DNA of 64,000 nucleotides from Pseudeuparius sepicola (GCA_963920635.1 OY987306.1:10434001-10498000), one strand, 5' to 3'. Counted from the first letter of the stretch, positions 1 to 11,035 are shown. Translations and numbers: made by a program. Notes: generated by a model from the sequence alone, not told the origin.

Positions 1-3000
1 AAAGGGGTCCATTCTTCTTAGAGATATAACTCCTCTCTGCTTAAGGGAAAAATAGTAACCTGGAGGGTTGATTTTCCATTTTCTTCTCCACCATTTCTAT
101 CTTGACTTGTCCTCTTCTTATCTTGAACTTCCTTTGGTAGATTCTCTATGCGACGTATCCAATTAATAATCGAATACTAATAATAACAATGTTTGTAAAA
201 ATCCATAACTTAAGGTGTGTATCTTTTCTACTCGTATATGGGGAACTTATAGAAGTGTAGATTTTTCTTGAAGTTTGTGAATATTTTGTTTGTAATATAA
301 AATGCAAACTGTCCGCGCACTCAGCGTTTATCGGCACTTTCACGTGAAAGGGGTCCATTCTTCTTAGGGATATAACTCCTCCCTGCTTAAGAGAAAAATA
401 GTAACCTGGAGGGTTGACTTTCCATTTTCTTCTCCACCATTTCTATCTTGACTTGTCCTCTTCTTATCTTGAACTTCCTTTGGTAGATTCTCTATGCGAC
501 GTATCCAATTAATAATCGAATACTAATAATAACAATGTTTGTAAAAATCCATAACTTAAGGTGTGTATCTTTTCTACTCGTATATGGGGAACTTATAGAA
601 GTGTAGATTTTTCTTGAAGTTTGTGAATATTTTGTTTGTAATATAAAATGCAAACTGTCCGCGCACTCAGCGTTTATCGGCACTTTCACGTGAAAGGGGT
701 CCATTCTTCTTAGGGATATAACTCCTCTCTGCTTAAGGGAAAAATAGTAACCTGGAGGGTTGATTTTCCATTTTCTTCTCCACCATTTCTATCTTGACTT
801 GTCCTCTTCTTATCTTGAACTTCCTTTGGTAGATTCTCTATGCGACGTATCCAATTAATAATCGAATACTAATAATAACAATGTTTGTAAAAATCCATAA
901 CTTAAGGTGTGTATCTTTTCTACTCGTATATGGGGAACTTATAGAAGTGTAGATTTTTCTTGAAGTTTGTGAATATTTTGTTTGTAATATAAAATGCAAA
1001 CTGTCCGCGCACTCAGCGTTTATCGGCTCTTTCACGTGAAAGGGGTCCATTCTTCTTAGAGATATAACTCCTCTCTGCTTAAGGGAAAAATAGTAACCTG
1101 GAGGGTTGATTTTCCATTTTCTTCTCCACCATTTCCATCTCTTTCTATCTCTTGTCCTCTTCTTATCTTGAACTTCCTTTGGTAGATTCTCTATGCGACG
1201 TATCCAATTAATAATCGAATACTAATAATAACAATGTTTGTAAAAATCCATAACTTAAGGTGTGTATCTTTTCTACTCGTATATGGGGAACTTATAGAAG
1301 TGTAGATTTTTCTTGAAGTTTGTGAATATTTTGTTTGTAATATAAAATGCAAACTGTCCGCGCACTCAGCGTTTATCGGCACTTTCACGTGAAAGGGGTC
1401 CATTCTTCTTAGGGATATAACTCCTCCCTGCTTAAGAGAAAAATAGTAACCTGGAGGGTTGATTTTCCATTTTCTTCTCCACCATTTCTATCTTGACTTG
1501 TCCTCTTCTTATCTTGAACTTCCTTTGGTAGATTCTCTATGCGACGTATCCAATTAATAATCGAATACTAATAATAACAATGTTTGTAAAAATCCATAAC
1601 TTAAGGTGTGTATCTTTTCTACTCGTATATGGGGAACTTATAGAAGTGTAGATTTTTCTTGAAGTTTGTGAATATTTTGTTTGTAATATAAAATGCAAAC
1701 TGTCCGCGCACTCAGCGTTTATCGGCACTTTCACGTGAAAGGGGTCCATTCTTCTTAGGGATATAACACTCTCTGCTTAAGGGAAAAATAGTAACCTGGA
1801 GGGTTGATTTTCCATTTTCTTCTCCACCATTTCTATCTTGACTTGTCCTCTTCTTATCTTGAACTTCCTTTGGTAGATTCTCTATGCGACGTATCCAATT
1901 AATAATCGAATACTAATAATAACAATGTTTGTAAAAATCCATAACTTAAGGTGTGTATCTTTTCTACTCGTATATGGGGAACTTATAGAAGTGTAGATTT
2001 TTCTTGAAGTTTGTGAATATTTTGTTTGTAATATAAAATGCAAACTGTCCGCGCACTCAGCGTTTATCGGCTCTTTCACGTGAAAGGGGTCCATTCTTCT
2101 TAGAGATATAACTCCTCTCTGCTTAAGGGAAAAATAGTAACCTGGAGGGTTGATTTTCCATTTTCTTCTCCACCATTTCTATCTTGACTTGTCCTCTTCT
2201 TATCTTGAACTTCCTTTGGTAGATTCTCTATGCGACGTATCCAATTAATAATCGAATACTAATAATAACAATGTTTGTAAAAATCCATAACTTAAGGTGT
2301 GTATCTTTTCTACTCGTATATGGGGAACTTATAGAAGTGTAGATTTTTCTTGAAGTTTGTGAATATTTTGTTTGTAATATAAAATGCAAACTGTCCGCGC
2401 ACTCAGCGTTTATCGGCACTTTCACGTGAAAGGGGTCCATTCTTCTTAGGGATATAACTCCTCTCTGCTTAAGGGAAAAATAGTAACCTGGAGGGTTGAT
2501 TTTCCATTTTCTTCTCCACCATTTCTATCTTGACTTGTCCTCTTCTTATCTTGAACTTCCTTTGGTAGATTCTCTATGCGACGTATCCAATTAATAATCG
2601 AATACTAATAATAACAATGTTTGTAGCAAATCCATAACTTAAGGTGTGTATCTTTTCTACTCGTATATGGGGAACTTATAGAAGTGTAGATTTTTCTTGA
2701 AGTTTGTGAATATTTTGTTTGTAATATAAAATGCAAACTGTCCGCGCACTCAGCGTTTATCGGCACTTTCACGTGAAAGGGGTCCATTCTTCTTAGAGTT
2801 ATAACTCCTCTCTGCTTAAGGGAAAAATAGTAACCTGGAGGGTTGATTTTCCATTTTCTTCTCCACCATTTCTATCTTGACTTGTTCTCTTCTTATCTTG
2901 AACTTCCTTTGGTAGATTCTCTATGCGACGTATCCAATTAATAATCGAATACTAATAATAACAATGTTTGTAAAAATCCATAACTTAAGGTGTGTATCTT

Positions 3001-3745
3001 TTCTACTCGTATATGGGGAACTTATAGAAGTGTAGATTTTTCTTGAAGTTTGTGAATATTTTGTTTGTAATATAAAATGCAAACTGTCCGCGCACTCAGC
3101 GTTTATCGGCACTTTCACGTGAAAGGGGTCCATTCTTCTTAGGGATATAACTCCTCTCTGCTTAAGAGAAAAATAGTAACCTGGAGGGTTGATTTTCCAT
3201 TTTCTTCTCCACCATTTCTATCTTGACTTGTCCTCTTCTTATCTTGAACTTCCTTTGGTAGATTCTCTATGCGACGTATCCAATTAATAATCTAATACTA
3301 ATAATAACAATGTTTGTAGCAAATCCATAACTTAAAGTGTGGATCTTTTCTATATAGGGAACTTATAGAAGTGTAGATTTTTCTTGAAGTTTGTGAATAT
3401 TTTGTTTTTAATATAAAATGCAAACTGTCCGCGCACTCAGCGTTTATCAGCACTTTCACGTGAAAGGGGTCCATTCTTCTTAGGGATATAACTCCTCTCT
3501 GCTTAAGGGAAAAATAGTAACCTGGAGGGTTGATTTTCCATTTTCTTCTCCACCATTTCTATCTTGACTTGTCCTCTTCTTATCTTGAACTTCCTTTGGT
3601 AGATTCTCTATGCGACGTATCCAATTAATAATCGAATACTAATAATAACAATGTTTGTAGCAAATCCATAACTTAAGGTGTGTATCTTTTCTATATGGGG
3701 AACTTATAGAAGTGTAGATTTTTCTTGAAGTTTGTGAATATTTTC
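1..3745. repeat. 346-bp tandem satellite array, about 11 monomers
   Basis: Near-identical monomers follow head to tail with starts near 1, 347, 693, 1039, 1392, 1738, 2083, 2429, 2776, 3122 and 3460. The period is 346 bp; monomer 4 is 353 bp through an expansion of its TCT-rich tract, and monomer 6 is 345 bp. Monomers 1-9 are almost identical. Monomer 10 is shorter and more diverged, and monomer 11 is truncated, so decay increases towards the right edge. The left edge lies outside the window. Variant sites recur every third monomer (see findings). A 70-codon minus-strand open frame recurs in most monomers, but near-identity of copies explains this and there is no sign of selection on it. This looks like satellite DNA, not a gene array. 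Confidence 0.97.
337..350. other. 14-bp perfect palindrome with an E-box, one per satellite monomer
   Basis: CTTTCACGTGAAAG equals its own reverse complement and contains the CACGTG E-box that Myc/Max- and USF-type bHLH proteins bind. It recurs once in each monomer at the same phase, for example near 683, 1029 and 1382. It is the only conspicuous perfect palindrome in the monomer. Protein binding is inference. Confidence 0.75.
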
Positions 3746-3960
3746 TAAGTTGAAGAGGTTTCGCTCGTAGATTATCGATGAAGTTTAAAATTTAAAAGTT
3801 GTGTATATTCTCTATATCGGGAACTTGTAGAAGTGTAAACTTTTCTTAAAATTTGTGGATATTTTCTAAGTTGATTGTTTGAAGTTGGAAAGGTTTCGCT
3901 TGTAGCTAATCGATGAATTTTAAGTCGTTGATTTGAATTTCTGGCAAGGTGAATAGGTTT
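3691..3960. repeat. Diverged sub-repeats at the satellite edge
   Basis: Two diverged copies, about 130 bp apart (from about 3,691 and 3,821), each begin with GAACTT(A/G)TAGAAGTGTA and run through TTTTCTAAGTTGA and a GAGGTTTCGCT-like stretch to ATCGATGAA. The first about 60 bp of this unit is also part of the 346-bp monomer. The monomer therefore shares a segment with older, shorter repeats next to the array. Confidence 0.75.
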
Positions 3961-4630
3961 TCTTTTAATTTCCTCATTTTTATTAATAAATAGGAAGTCA
4001 TTGGTTTTTATTCTGCAATTTTCTGGTAAATGTATTAAATTTGTTTCATTACTAATTTTGATTTCTTCTTTCTTTTGTCAATTAGTTGAAATTTTAAGTG
4101 CTTCTTCAGCAGGAATGGCAATAACATATATTCGCTGTTAGTTGCCTGTATTGTTGTGTTTATTATGTTTGGTAAACCATGCCAAAATTTTCCTTCTGTC
4201 TCTTTGTCGTAAAAATTATTTATTTATTAAGCCTCTTTTATTCCTATTATGTACCCTCATTTTAGCCCGGCTAAACTTTAACGTATGACGTCCAGTTTTT
4301 TTTCCGTGTTATTTAGTGCGCTCAGTGTAATTTAGTAACTACCCCTAGCGAGTTTTACTATTTTTAAAAAAACACCCCTTAAAGGGCGGAGGGGCGCGGC
4401 TAAATTTTAACTGATAAGGGTCAGTTTTTTTGTATAGTATTCCGCATCGGTAAGACAAGTTTTTTTTACTACCCCCTCAAGAAAATCAGAAAAAAGTTTT
4501 TTTTGCTCTTTTCGGCCCACCCTAATATATATAGTAAGCCATGACATTTTCAAAAACCCACAAGGCGCGTTAAATTGTGCCCGAGTTAGTTAGTTTCCGA
4601 GATCCCTATACCGATTATCAAAAAAAAAAC
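3961..4630. repeat. Unassigned AT-rich DNA with a diverged short tandem repeat
   Basis: No gene is seen. From about 4,264 and again from about 4,396 a unit of roughly 130 bp repeats: it starts with a CGGCTAAA(C/T)TTTAAC stretch, then a T-run, then a block containing ACTACCCC. A third, weaker copy may continue to about 4,620. The unit is too diverged for an exact consensus. Confidence 0.55.
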
Positions 4631-5150
4631 AAACTTACCATGTATAAGTTGAACTTTTATTTATTTATTTATTTAATAAATATATTGCTCAACAGGTGTA
4701 CTCAATAATAGAGCAGGAGAAAAGTACAAAACCAAAAATAAGAAAAGATATATTGCAAAACAATAGCACAATAAATAGTTTAAGTTGCAAAAACATGATT
4801 CCTAATCCTAGGTAAAGTAGTACTAAAAATATCCATGCCTTTCAAATTATTACTAAAATCACACATAGAATACAAAGGCGGGAATTTTAAGATATTTTTG
4901 TCCTAGGGGCAGGTAGATAAAAAGTATCACTCTGTCGAGTACACATACGAGGCACATTGAGCCTTAATAATTGGGACAAGAATTCCGGACAATCGATACG
5001 ATAATTGATTATGTTATATAGGAAAACCTGAGACGAGCATTTCCTTATATCCTCAAGGGAAGCAATATTTTCCGTTAAATTTCATTAAATCGGATTGAGG
5101 AAAACCATGTGGAGGGTAGAATCTTTCTTGTCTAAAAAATATAGTATATT
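4630..5150. other. No gene seen; possible 3' region of the adjacent LINE
   Basis: This AT-rich stretch starts with a (TTTA)n run at about 4,660-4,675. On the minus strand it lies downstream of the LINE relic at 5,464-6,700, and such simple tails often mark LINE 3' ends, so it may be that element's 3' part. The palindromic cluster at 5,150-5,460 sits between the two. The link is inference only. Confidence 0.3.
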
Positions 5151-5460
5151 TCCTAACAAGTGTGGAAAGTGCTACTTTTACGCACCCGATTGCAGTTGGC
5201 TGAACGACGCGTAGCGGAGTTCAGCCAAGAAATCGAGTGTGGAAAAGACACTTTCCGCAAGAGTTAGGAACACTATTTTTTCTACAAGCGTGCGGAAAAG
5301 TAAGACACTTTTCCGCACGCATTTACTTTTCCGCCCGCATTTTAGTTTAGAAAATGTTACTTTTCCGTACTAGTGCGGAAAAGTGATACTTTCTAAACTA
5401 AAATGCTTGCGGAAAATTGTACTTTTCCGCACGCTTGTAGAAAAAATATTTTAGAAACCG
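5150..5460. repeat. Nested palindrome cluster built on TGCGGAAAAGT
   Basis: An outer inverted repeat pairs 5,282-5,302 with 5,420-5,440 (CTACAAGCGTGCGGAAAAGT and complement). Inside it lie a second hairpin (GCGTGCGGAAAAG against CTTTTCCGCACGC, 5,288-5,320) and a third built on TTTTAGTTTAGAAA and its complement. Upstream, GGCTGAAC and GTTCAGCC form another hairpin at about 5,197-5,226. The motif CTTTTCCGCA is repeated throughout in both orientations. No coding frame. The cluster cuts off the LINE to its right, so it is probably a foldback-type insertion or a rearranged element. Confidence 0.8.
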
Positions 5461-5463
5461 ACG

Positions 5464-6700
5464 CTAGACAGATTCTATATTCATCGATTGTCTATTATAT
5501 CCTGGGTTCCAAACAATGGAAGCGTACTCCAACTTGGGCCTATAATAAGAGAGAAAAATAGCCTCTTCAGTGTAAGTATGTAACTGCCAAGTCTTTAACA
5601 AACTCTGGTCTGAAGAGTGATTGGCCTTCAAGACTATAATCAAATAAAACGGGTTTCTTTTTAAGTGTGTATGACATAACATTACATATATTTATATTGA
5701 GAATAAGTATATTCTCATCACACCATACATTGAGAACATTCAAGTCATTCTGCAATCTACCGCAAACCTCGGGAGTATGAATTTTTGCAAACATTTTAAA
5801 ATCATCAGCATACAACAACGAGCAAAAAATTTTCCACAAATATCATTAAAAAAATGTTAAAGATAAGAGGTCCGAGGACTGACCCCTGGGGCACCCCTGA
5901 AGGACAGGTGGACGGCTGTGAGTTCAAACCACTAATGGACACATACTGCCTTCGATCACTTAGTCAAGATCTAATTAAATCGATTATCTGGCTAGGTACA
6001 TCAAAGTGTTTTAACTTATCAATAAGTATGTATACAGTGATCCAATTTATCAAAAGCTTTAGAAAGGTCTGTGTATATGTCATCAAGTTGGGATGCATCA
6101 TCCAATGCCTGAACAACAGATTGCGTAATAAGTATTAAATTAAATGTTCTTTTATAAAACCGTGATGATTGGTTGTAATTTTTTCACTTACGGAGGAGTA
6201 TGGCAGATCATGGAGTAGATACTCAAAAGCTTATAAAAAGTTATTAATGACATTAATAGGCCTGTAGTTACGAATATTGCGTTTATCATTGTTCTTGGGC
6301 ACAGGTCTAACTTTAGAAGTTTTCCAAAGAAAGGGGGTGAGGACAAAACAGTTTCGCAATCATGAAAAAGAAATGCTGGTATCATAATATCAGGACCAGT
6401 TGTCATTTTGGGTTTAATAATTCTTTTAAGGGTTTTAGTAATTTCATCACTCGGAAGGAAGGGCCGTATTGAAACTCTTTCTAAAATAGTTGGCAAATGA
6501 ATCCACAATATCAGTGAGATTAAAACCTTCCATAGCGTTCTGGATACCGGAATCGTCCATATTGAGAAAAAACTTATAAATAGGGAGGGCGACAAGAATG
6601 GCTGCGCTTCCCAATTTATCACTAGTGAAAGTCATATCACGCGAGGTTAAGTTCTCAATTTTCAATCAAACTTTGCCGCTGGGAAATCTCTTTTCAGGGC
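5464..6700 (-). pseudogene. Jockey-like LINE reverse transcriptase relic
   Basis: Translated minus-strand pieces line up in order as a non-LTR reverse transcriptase. A region ending in GPD.IPAFLF (about 6,380-6,400) is followed by RNIRNYRPI (about 6,280), DLSKAFDKLDH with frame breaks (about 6,050), GVPQGSVLGPLIFNIF (about 5,860-5,905), the catalytic YADD in LLYADDFKMFA (about 5,800) and YYRPKLEYASIVW (about 5,520). The enzyme copies element RNA into DNA at the target site. Several frameshifts and stops show it is dead. The 5' part (endonuclease, ORF1) is missing, and the 3' side ends at the palindrome cluster near 5,460. The spacing and motifs fit the jockey/CR1 group; the exact clade is uncertain. 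Confidence 0.9.
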
Positions 6701-7071
6701 TTCATTCTTGGCTTTATGACAGCTTAAGTGGTTTGGTATCTCCTTTTCATTTTGGTTTTGCCGTGCTAATAATAGTTTCCGTCTTTTTCTTACATGTGAT
6801 CGAGCACGTGTCGGTGAACCTGGAAGTCAAGTCGTGGCTGGTTTTTCCTACATCTAAGAGATTCAAGTAGCGACCAACAGTGTGAGGACTACAGAGAGGA
6901 TACAGGAGGCAGTATTCCTTGTGAGTCAGCTACATAAATTATTGATTTTATTTTTTATTCATAATCGACACGAGCCATGTCATTCGGAATCAGTCTTCCT
7001 TGTTCTGTGGGCTTCACGTGGCAAGTCGTGACCATAATCTCGTTATTTAAGTTATAATAGATGATGTTTTA
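6701..7071. other. No feature recognised
   Basis: Unique-looking AT-rich sequence between the LINE relic and the next TIR element. A plus-strand open frame overlaps the left part, but it covers the LINE on the opposite strand and has no recognisable domain. Confidence 0.5.
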
Positions 7072-7509
7072 ATTAACACAAAATCGTTAGATACCCTAGT
7101 TGTGGATAATTTTTAATTTTTTAATAGGTACAACCCGTCCCACGAACATATTTACTACTTTTCCGCAAAAGTCTTTTGACAAATTCGAAAAGTGCCGTTC
7201 TAAAAATGGAAGAATATGGTAAATTTCTTAATTGCGTCTTGTTGTTTCCTCCAGTACCAAATGAAACCTCGAAAATCCGATATTTAACCAAATTAACACA
7301 AAATCGTTAGATACCCTAGTTGTGGATAATTTTTAATTTTTTAATAGGTACAACCCGTCCCACGAACATATTTACTACTTTTCCGCAAAAGTCTTTTGAC
7401 AAATTCGAAAAGTGCCGTTCTAAAAATGGAAGAATATGGTAAATTTCTTAATTGCGTCTTGTTGTTTCCTCCAGTACCAAATGAAACCTCGAAAATCCGA
7501 TATTTAACC
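7072..7509. repeat. 219-bp direct tandem duplication
   Basis: AATTAACACAAAATCGTTAG starts at 7,072 and again at 7,291, and the two units are essentially identical. The duplication involves part of the GC-core element that is single in the 40-kb copy, so it is recent and local. Confidence 0.95.
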
Positions 7510-8355
7510 AAATTTCCCGACTCCCGATTTCCAAGTTTCGAGGAACGGGACGACTGTATAGAATTAGCGACATTGACGGGAAATCCTGAGAAACCGCTCT
7601 TATAAATTGCGTGTTTTTTCTCATTTTTTAATTTTTCGGGGGCACCGGAAACATCTGCACCTCACCTGAGGACTTGAGGGAAGCTTTAAAAATTCCGACC
7701 CCAGAGCCCCGAGCCGAAATAACTTAGCTGTAGCTCGACGAAAAAGGGCAATTTCTGACAGTTTACGGACTTTGGCTTTTAGGTGACGGCAAATGCCGAC
7801 CAATCACACGTAAAAAAGATGCGTCCCACCTGCGTTGGTCGCTTTTTTCGCCGAAAATAATTTACCTGAAAAAGTTTCTTTAAACCCGTTCTCCGGCCAT
7901 CTCGCCGTACCGTCAGATCTCCCGAAAAACGCGTTTGAAAAATTTTTTTCCTGTGCATCAAGCGGTATATGGCACTGGCTGTATAGCGGGACTTCGCACA
8001 CAACTCGTGTCCCCGAGGTCCAGACTTGCCCCCGTCTTTCGCGCCGTATTTAACAGCGGAGGATTTTCGGGGCCCCGAAAATACGCCTATCGGATTTCTA
8101 AAGGACCAAGGGACCCTTTTTTATTGTTGCTCCAAGGGCCTTCTTTCCAATGGTACCTATTTTGCTCTATAATCACATGAGAGTATATTTGCCTAAAAAT
8201 TGACCGCAACTTCTTTAAATAACAATGATCGGGCCCATATAAATTGAGGCAACCTACTCGCTTCAAGTAAAGAAATATATACTCTCTGCATTTTACACAA
8301 TATCTTATTGTATAAGCTTATGAGAGTTAAAATCATGCAGCCGGCTCTCGTACTA
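7072..8355. mobile_element. TIR element with GC-rich core, copy 1 (rearranged left end)
   Basis: This is the inverted partner of the element at 40,620-41,786. Shared parts include the GC-rich core (about 7,510-8,170) and the terminal segment ending GCCGGCTCTCGTACTA at 8,355, followed by TTA as in the other copy. The left end differs: a 219-bp segment is tandemly duplicated (7,072-7,290 and 7,291-7,509), and the expected left terminal repeat is not seen. No transposase is encoded, so the element is non-autonomous. The short open frames in the core are not conserved between copies in any one frame. Confidence 0.8.
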
Positions 8356-8358
8356 TTA

Positions 8359-9059
8359 AGGTTGCACTTTATTGTAACCATTTTAATGTACGATTTCACC
8401 TGTAAATAGGAAAATGTTATCTTTTATTTAACCATCAAACTAGTTCAAGCTTCTGATGGTGCTCTAACAAACCTTTTTGGTCATACACTGGGTAGAACGA
8501 CCCTACTATAAAAGACACCAAGGTCGTCTGCGGGCTTTTGATAAAGCTCATTATTTTCCTTTTGGCTTTATGACCCAATTTAGTTTGAACTTCTAGGTGT
8601 CAAACCTTATCCGAAGAGCTTAAATTTGCTCCGAAGTAGGTACCTATAGGGGGTACCAGGGAAAATTCTCACCCGTTCGTTGCAAAATCAATATAGCCCA
8701 TTATCTCTTTTACCCTGCAGAGTGCAGAGTCTAGAATAATAGCGTCTATTAAATTATATCTTGCTATTACTCTGTTGCACTTTATCGTCCGTTCTCGCAA
8801 ACGACGTGGTACAATTCTCTCATATAAAAAGATGCATTTTTCAGCACGCGCCACATGCATTTTACGTGAACTTTAAAACGCCAAAGGTCGGCAAACTCTA
8901 GAGAGAGGTTGTAGGTACGTGTTTCGAGGATATTTGTCACTGTCATCTAAATGCTCCCCAGCGGTATCTTCGAAGACTCTGAAACGCCCACCGAGCATCA
9001 TGACTTACAGTTACAAATTCCTTTAGTCAAATCGTATCTCGCCAGTTGTAGGCACTACA
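8359..9059. other. No feature recognised
   Basis: I see no coding domain, terminal repeat or tandem structure here. Base composition is like the surrounding non-coding DNA. Confidence 0.5.
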
Positions 9060-9605
9060 CGCTGCATAGCCAAATCAGGGATTAAAAGATTTCCACCCGG
9101 ATTTCTATGATTTTACGGCAACATCCAGATACAGTATTTCAAGGAGCTTAAAGTAATCTCACTGGAAACTGAAACGAGAGGAATGGAAACTACATTAAAT
9201 TATGTATAAATCAAAAAGCCTATATCAGATATAAAGGGCGACCAATTTTTAAATAAAAAATTATAATTCTACATGTGTAAAGTAAACCTATTTCCTATGC
9301 TATTTTATTTATGAATCCAACAACCTTTGATCCATTGAAGTCGCGCAAAGTAGGTAGCTATACTTTATAAGATTGGAAATTTACGAGTTTCCAGAGAGAG
9401 AAATAATGGTAAAGTGGTTTGAAGTTTTAAGGCTAATAGAAATTTCGCTGTGGGATCAGATCGAGACTCGAACTGCAAATGGCATAGCCAATTTAATAGA
9501 TTAGAGGATTTCCATGCGGATTTCTCGCGTGTCAGTGCGATATCCAGGTCCGCTATTTTATGGAGATTACATCTAGGTAATGTGGCTAGAAACTAAAAGT
9601 ATGGA
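9060..9605. repeat. Diverged direct repeat pair (about 425 bp apart)
   Basis: The block from GCATAGCCAA at about 9,065 to about 9,180 recurs in diverged form from about 9,481 to 9,600. Matching landmarks are GGATTTCCACCCGGATTTC against GGATTTCCATGCGGATTTC, then ATCCAG(A/G)T, and a final CT(C/G)G(C/A)TGGAAACT-like stretch. The sequence in between matches weakly. No coding frame is kept. Old tandem duplication of an unknown element. Confidence 0.65.
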
Positions 9606-10140
9606 TGCAGCGTTAGTTGGATAATATTATCCTAATAGTAATGGGTTTACCTACTAAGTGGTTATTTTATTGCTTGAAATCTGAAATCTCATGTTTACTG
9701 AATGGGGCTGAAATTAACATAGGAAAGTTGACGGATTTTAAATTTAGTGCCAATGAATTCCATGTATCTTCAATTTTGTAGCTTTGTTAGAGAGAAAAAA
9801 CACTTTCTGTTTTCCATTTTTTTCCATTTAGGTACGACAAAATAGTTTTTGTTATTTTTGGTGCTATGTAAGTCGTACTGTGACCTCTTCTTCTTCTAAT
9901 ATCGCTGTATCGAATAATGCCTTGAACCGAGCCCATGATTTGTATTTCCAGTGTTGTCGGACTGTGCGTTTTCGAGAAGATTGAACTACCTATTCGTTAT
10001 TGATATTAGTTTTTTTTTGTACTTTGTAATAATAGGTATGTATAATCCATTTTTGTATAATATAATTATAAATAATTACAGTTAATTACATATCAATGAA
10101 GTACAATAACGGGTATTTCAGCCAAAATCATGTGTTATTT
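9606..10140. other. No feature recognised
   Basis: AT-rich DNA without a recognisable domain. The right end contains a minus-strand CTGACGA...GAAA motif at about 10,155-10,190 that is discussed under findings. Confidence 0.45.
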
Positions 10141-10227
10141 ATTCTTTACAATGAACCAAGCTTTCGGCCATACTTTTGTCCTTCGTCAGGGCTGAAAGAG
10201 TGTTAGGTAATAGTATATTACATAGCG

Positions 10228-10625
10228 AGAGTTGTAAGCAGCTTATTACGCATGAGTGGAAAAGTTGCGCACGAGCCGCGCAGCGGCGACTGCTGTAATT
10301 CCACAAGTACATATTATGTAATAAGCTTACAACTCGAGTTTTGTACTATAATTTTTCTTCGACGAACGAAAAACTATTATAATAGATAAACTATAAATAC
10401 TTCTGATTATCTGACAGGCAACAATTAGTATGTTGGTTGGTTGCTGTGGTGGTGCGGATACGGCGCTAACAAGGCACTCGTGATAATAATAAACACAATA
10501 ATTGTGTTTTAATTAAGAACAGATATGTAATATTTTTTATTACGTGGCAGTCATTACGTGTTCGTAACAATGTACTTACTTTATAACCTAAACCGTTACT
10601 TAATAGGTATGTTACTAGTATAGGA
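10228..10625. repeat. Dispersed repeat, copy 1 of 2 (inverted copy at 49.3-49.6 kb)
   Basis: About 390 bp match 49,245-49,615 in opposite orientation. Shared landmarks are GCACGAGCCGCGCAGCGGCG, ATAAGCTTACAACTCGAG, CTGACAGGCAACAATTAGTA and CATTACGTGT.CGTAACAATG. The left part is itself a hairpin (TTGTAAGC.GCTTATTAC against GTAATAAGCTTACAA). It is probably a non-autonomous DNA element; no protein is encoded. Confidence 0.85.
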
Positions 10626-10644
10626 GTAGAAAATAGTTATTTAT

Positions 10645-10755
10645 ATGTACCAAGGCACTGAAGTTCAACTTCAGTGGTTTATTTGCCTCGGCGAGAGGCC
10701 TCGGCAACTAACTTCCACATGAGTCCTAAAAAGAACTTCAGTGCCGAGGTACATA
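10645..10755. mobile_element. About 110-bp palindromic MITE
   Basis: TATGTACCAAGGCACTGAAG at the left pairs with CTTCAGTGCCGAGGTACATA at the right, with one mismatch region. The interior holds GCCTCGGCGAGAGGCCTCGGC. One end of a second copy lies at about 24,127-24,148. The size and termini fit a miniature inverted-repeat element. Confidence 0.85.
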
Positions 10756-10769
10756 TTATATTTTTTTTG

Positions 10770-11035
10770 AAATCGGAAAAAAATGTTTTATTAGGCAAGA
10801 AAAAAATAATAAGGGATCACTTTGATGATCGCTCTACGTAGGTCAAGTATGACAAAGACACGGCCGCTTCGAATAGAAAAACCAAACTGCCGCTTGTTGT
10901 GCATCCTGCATAATAAATCTATTGACAAACCTACTAAAATATTTATACTGATAGATTGGGCTGCTATTGGTAACAATTTCGCAATGTGTACGCAGAGTTA
11001 AATGGGCCTTTATTGGACGGGTTTTGAATATTTGG
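10770..11035. repeat. Dispersed repeat, copy 1 of 2 (inverted copy at 21.9-22.3 kb)
   Basis: Reverse complement matches 21,890-22,255. Shared blocks are GCCTTTATTGGACGGGTTTT (against CCGGCCAATAAAGGC), TATAAATATTTTAGTAGGTTT, ATGCACAACAAGC and GTCATACTTGAC. Frames are not conserved between copies, so it is probably non-coding. Family unknown. Confidence 0.8.

Noticed and set aside
146..3133. A family of nine tandem 60-70-residue genes on the minus strand
   Set aside because: The open frame recurs because the satellite copies are nearly identical. It straddles monomer borders, one copy is truncated by a small change, and there is no signal peptide, domain or flanking gene structure.
1..3745. 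CRISPR-like or immune array
   Set aside because: The whole 346-bp unit repeats without variable spacers; this is satellite DNA in an animal genome.
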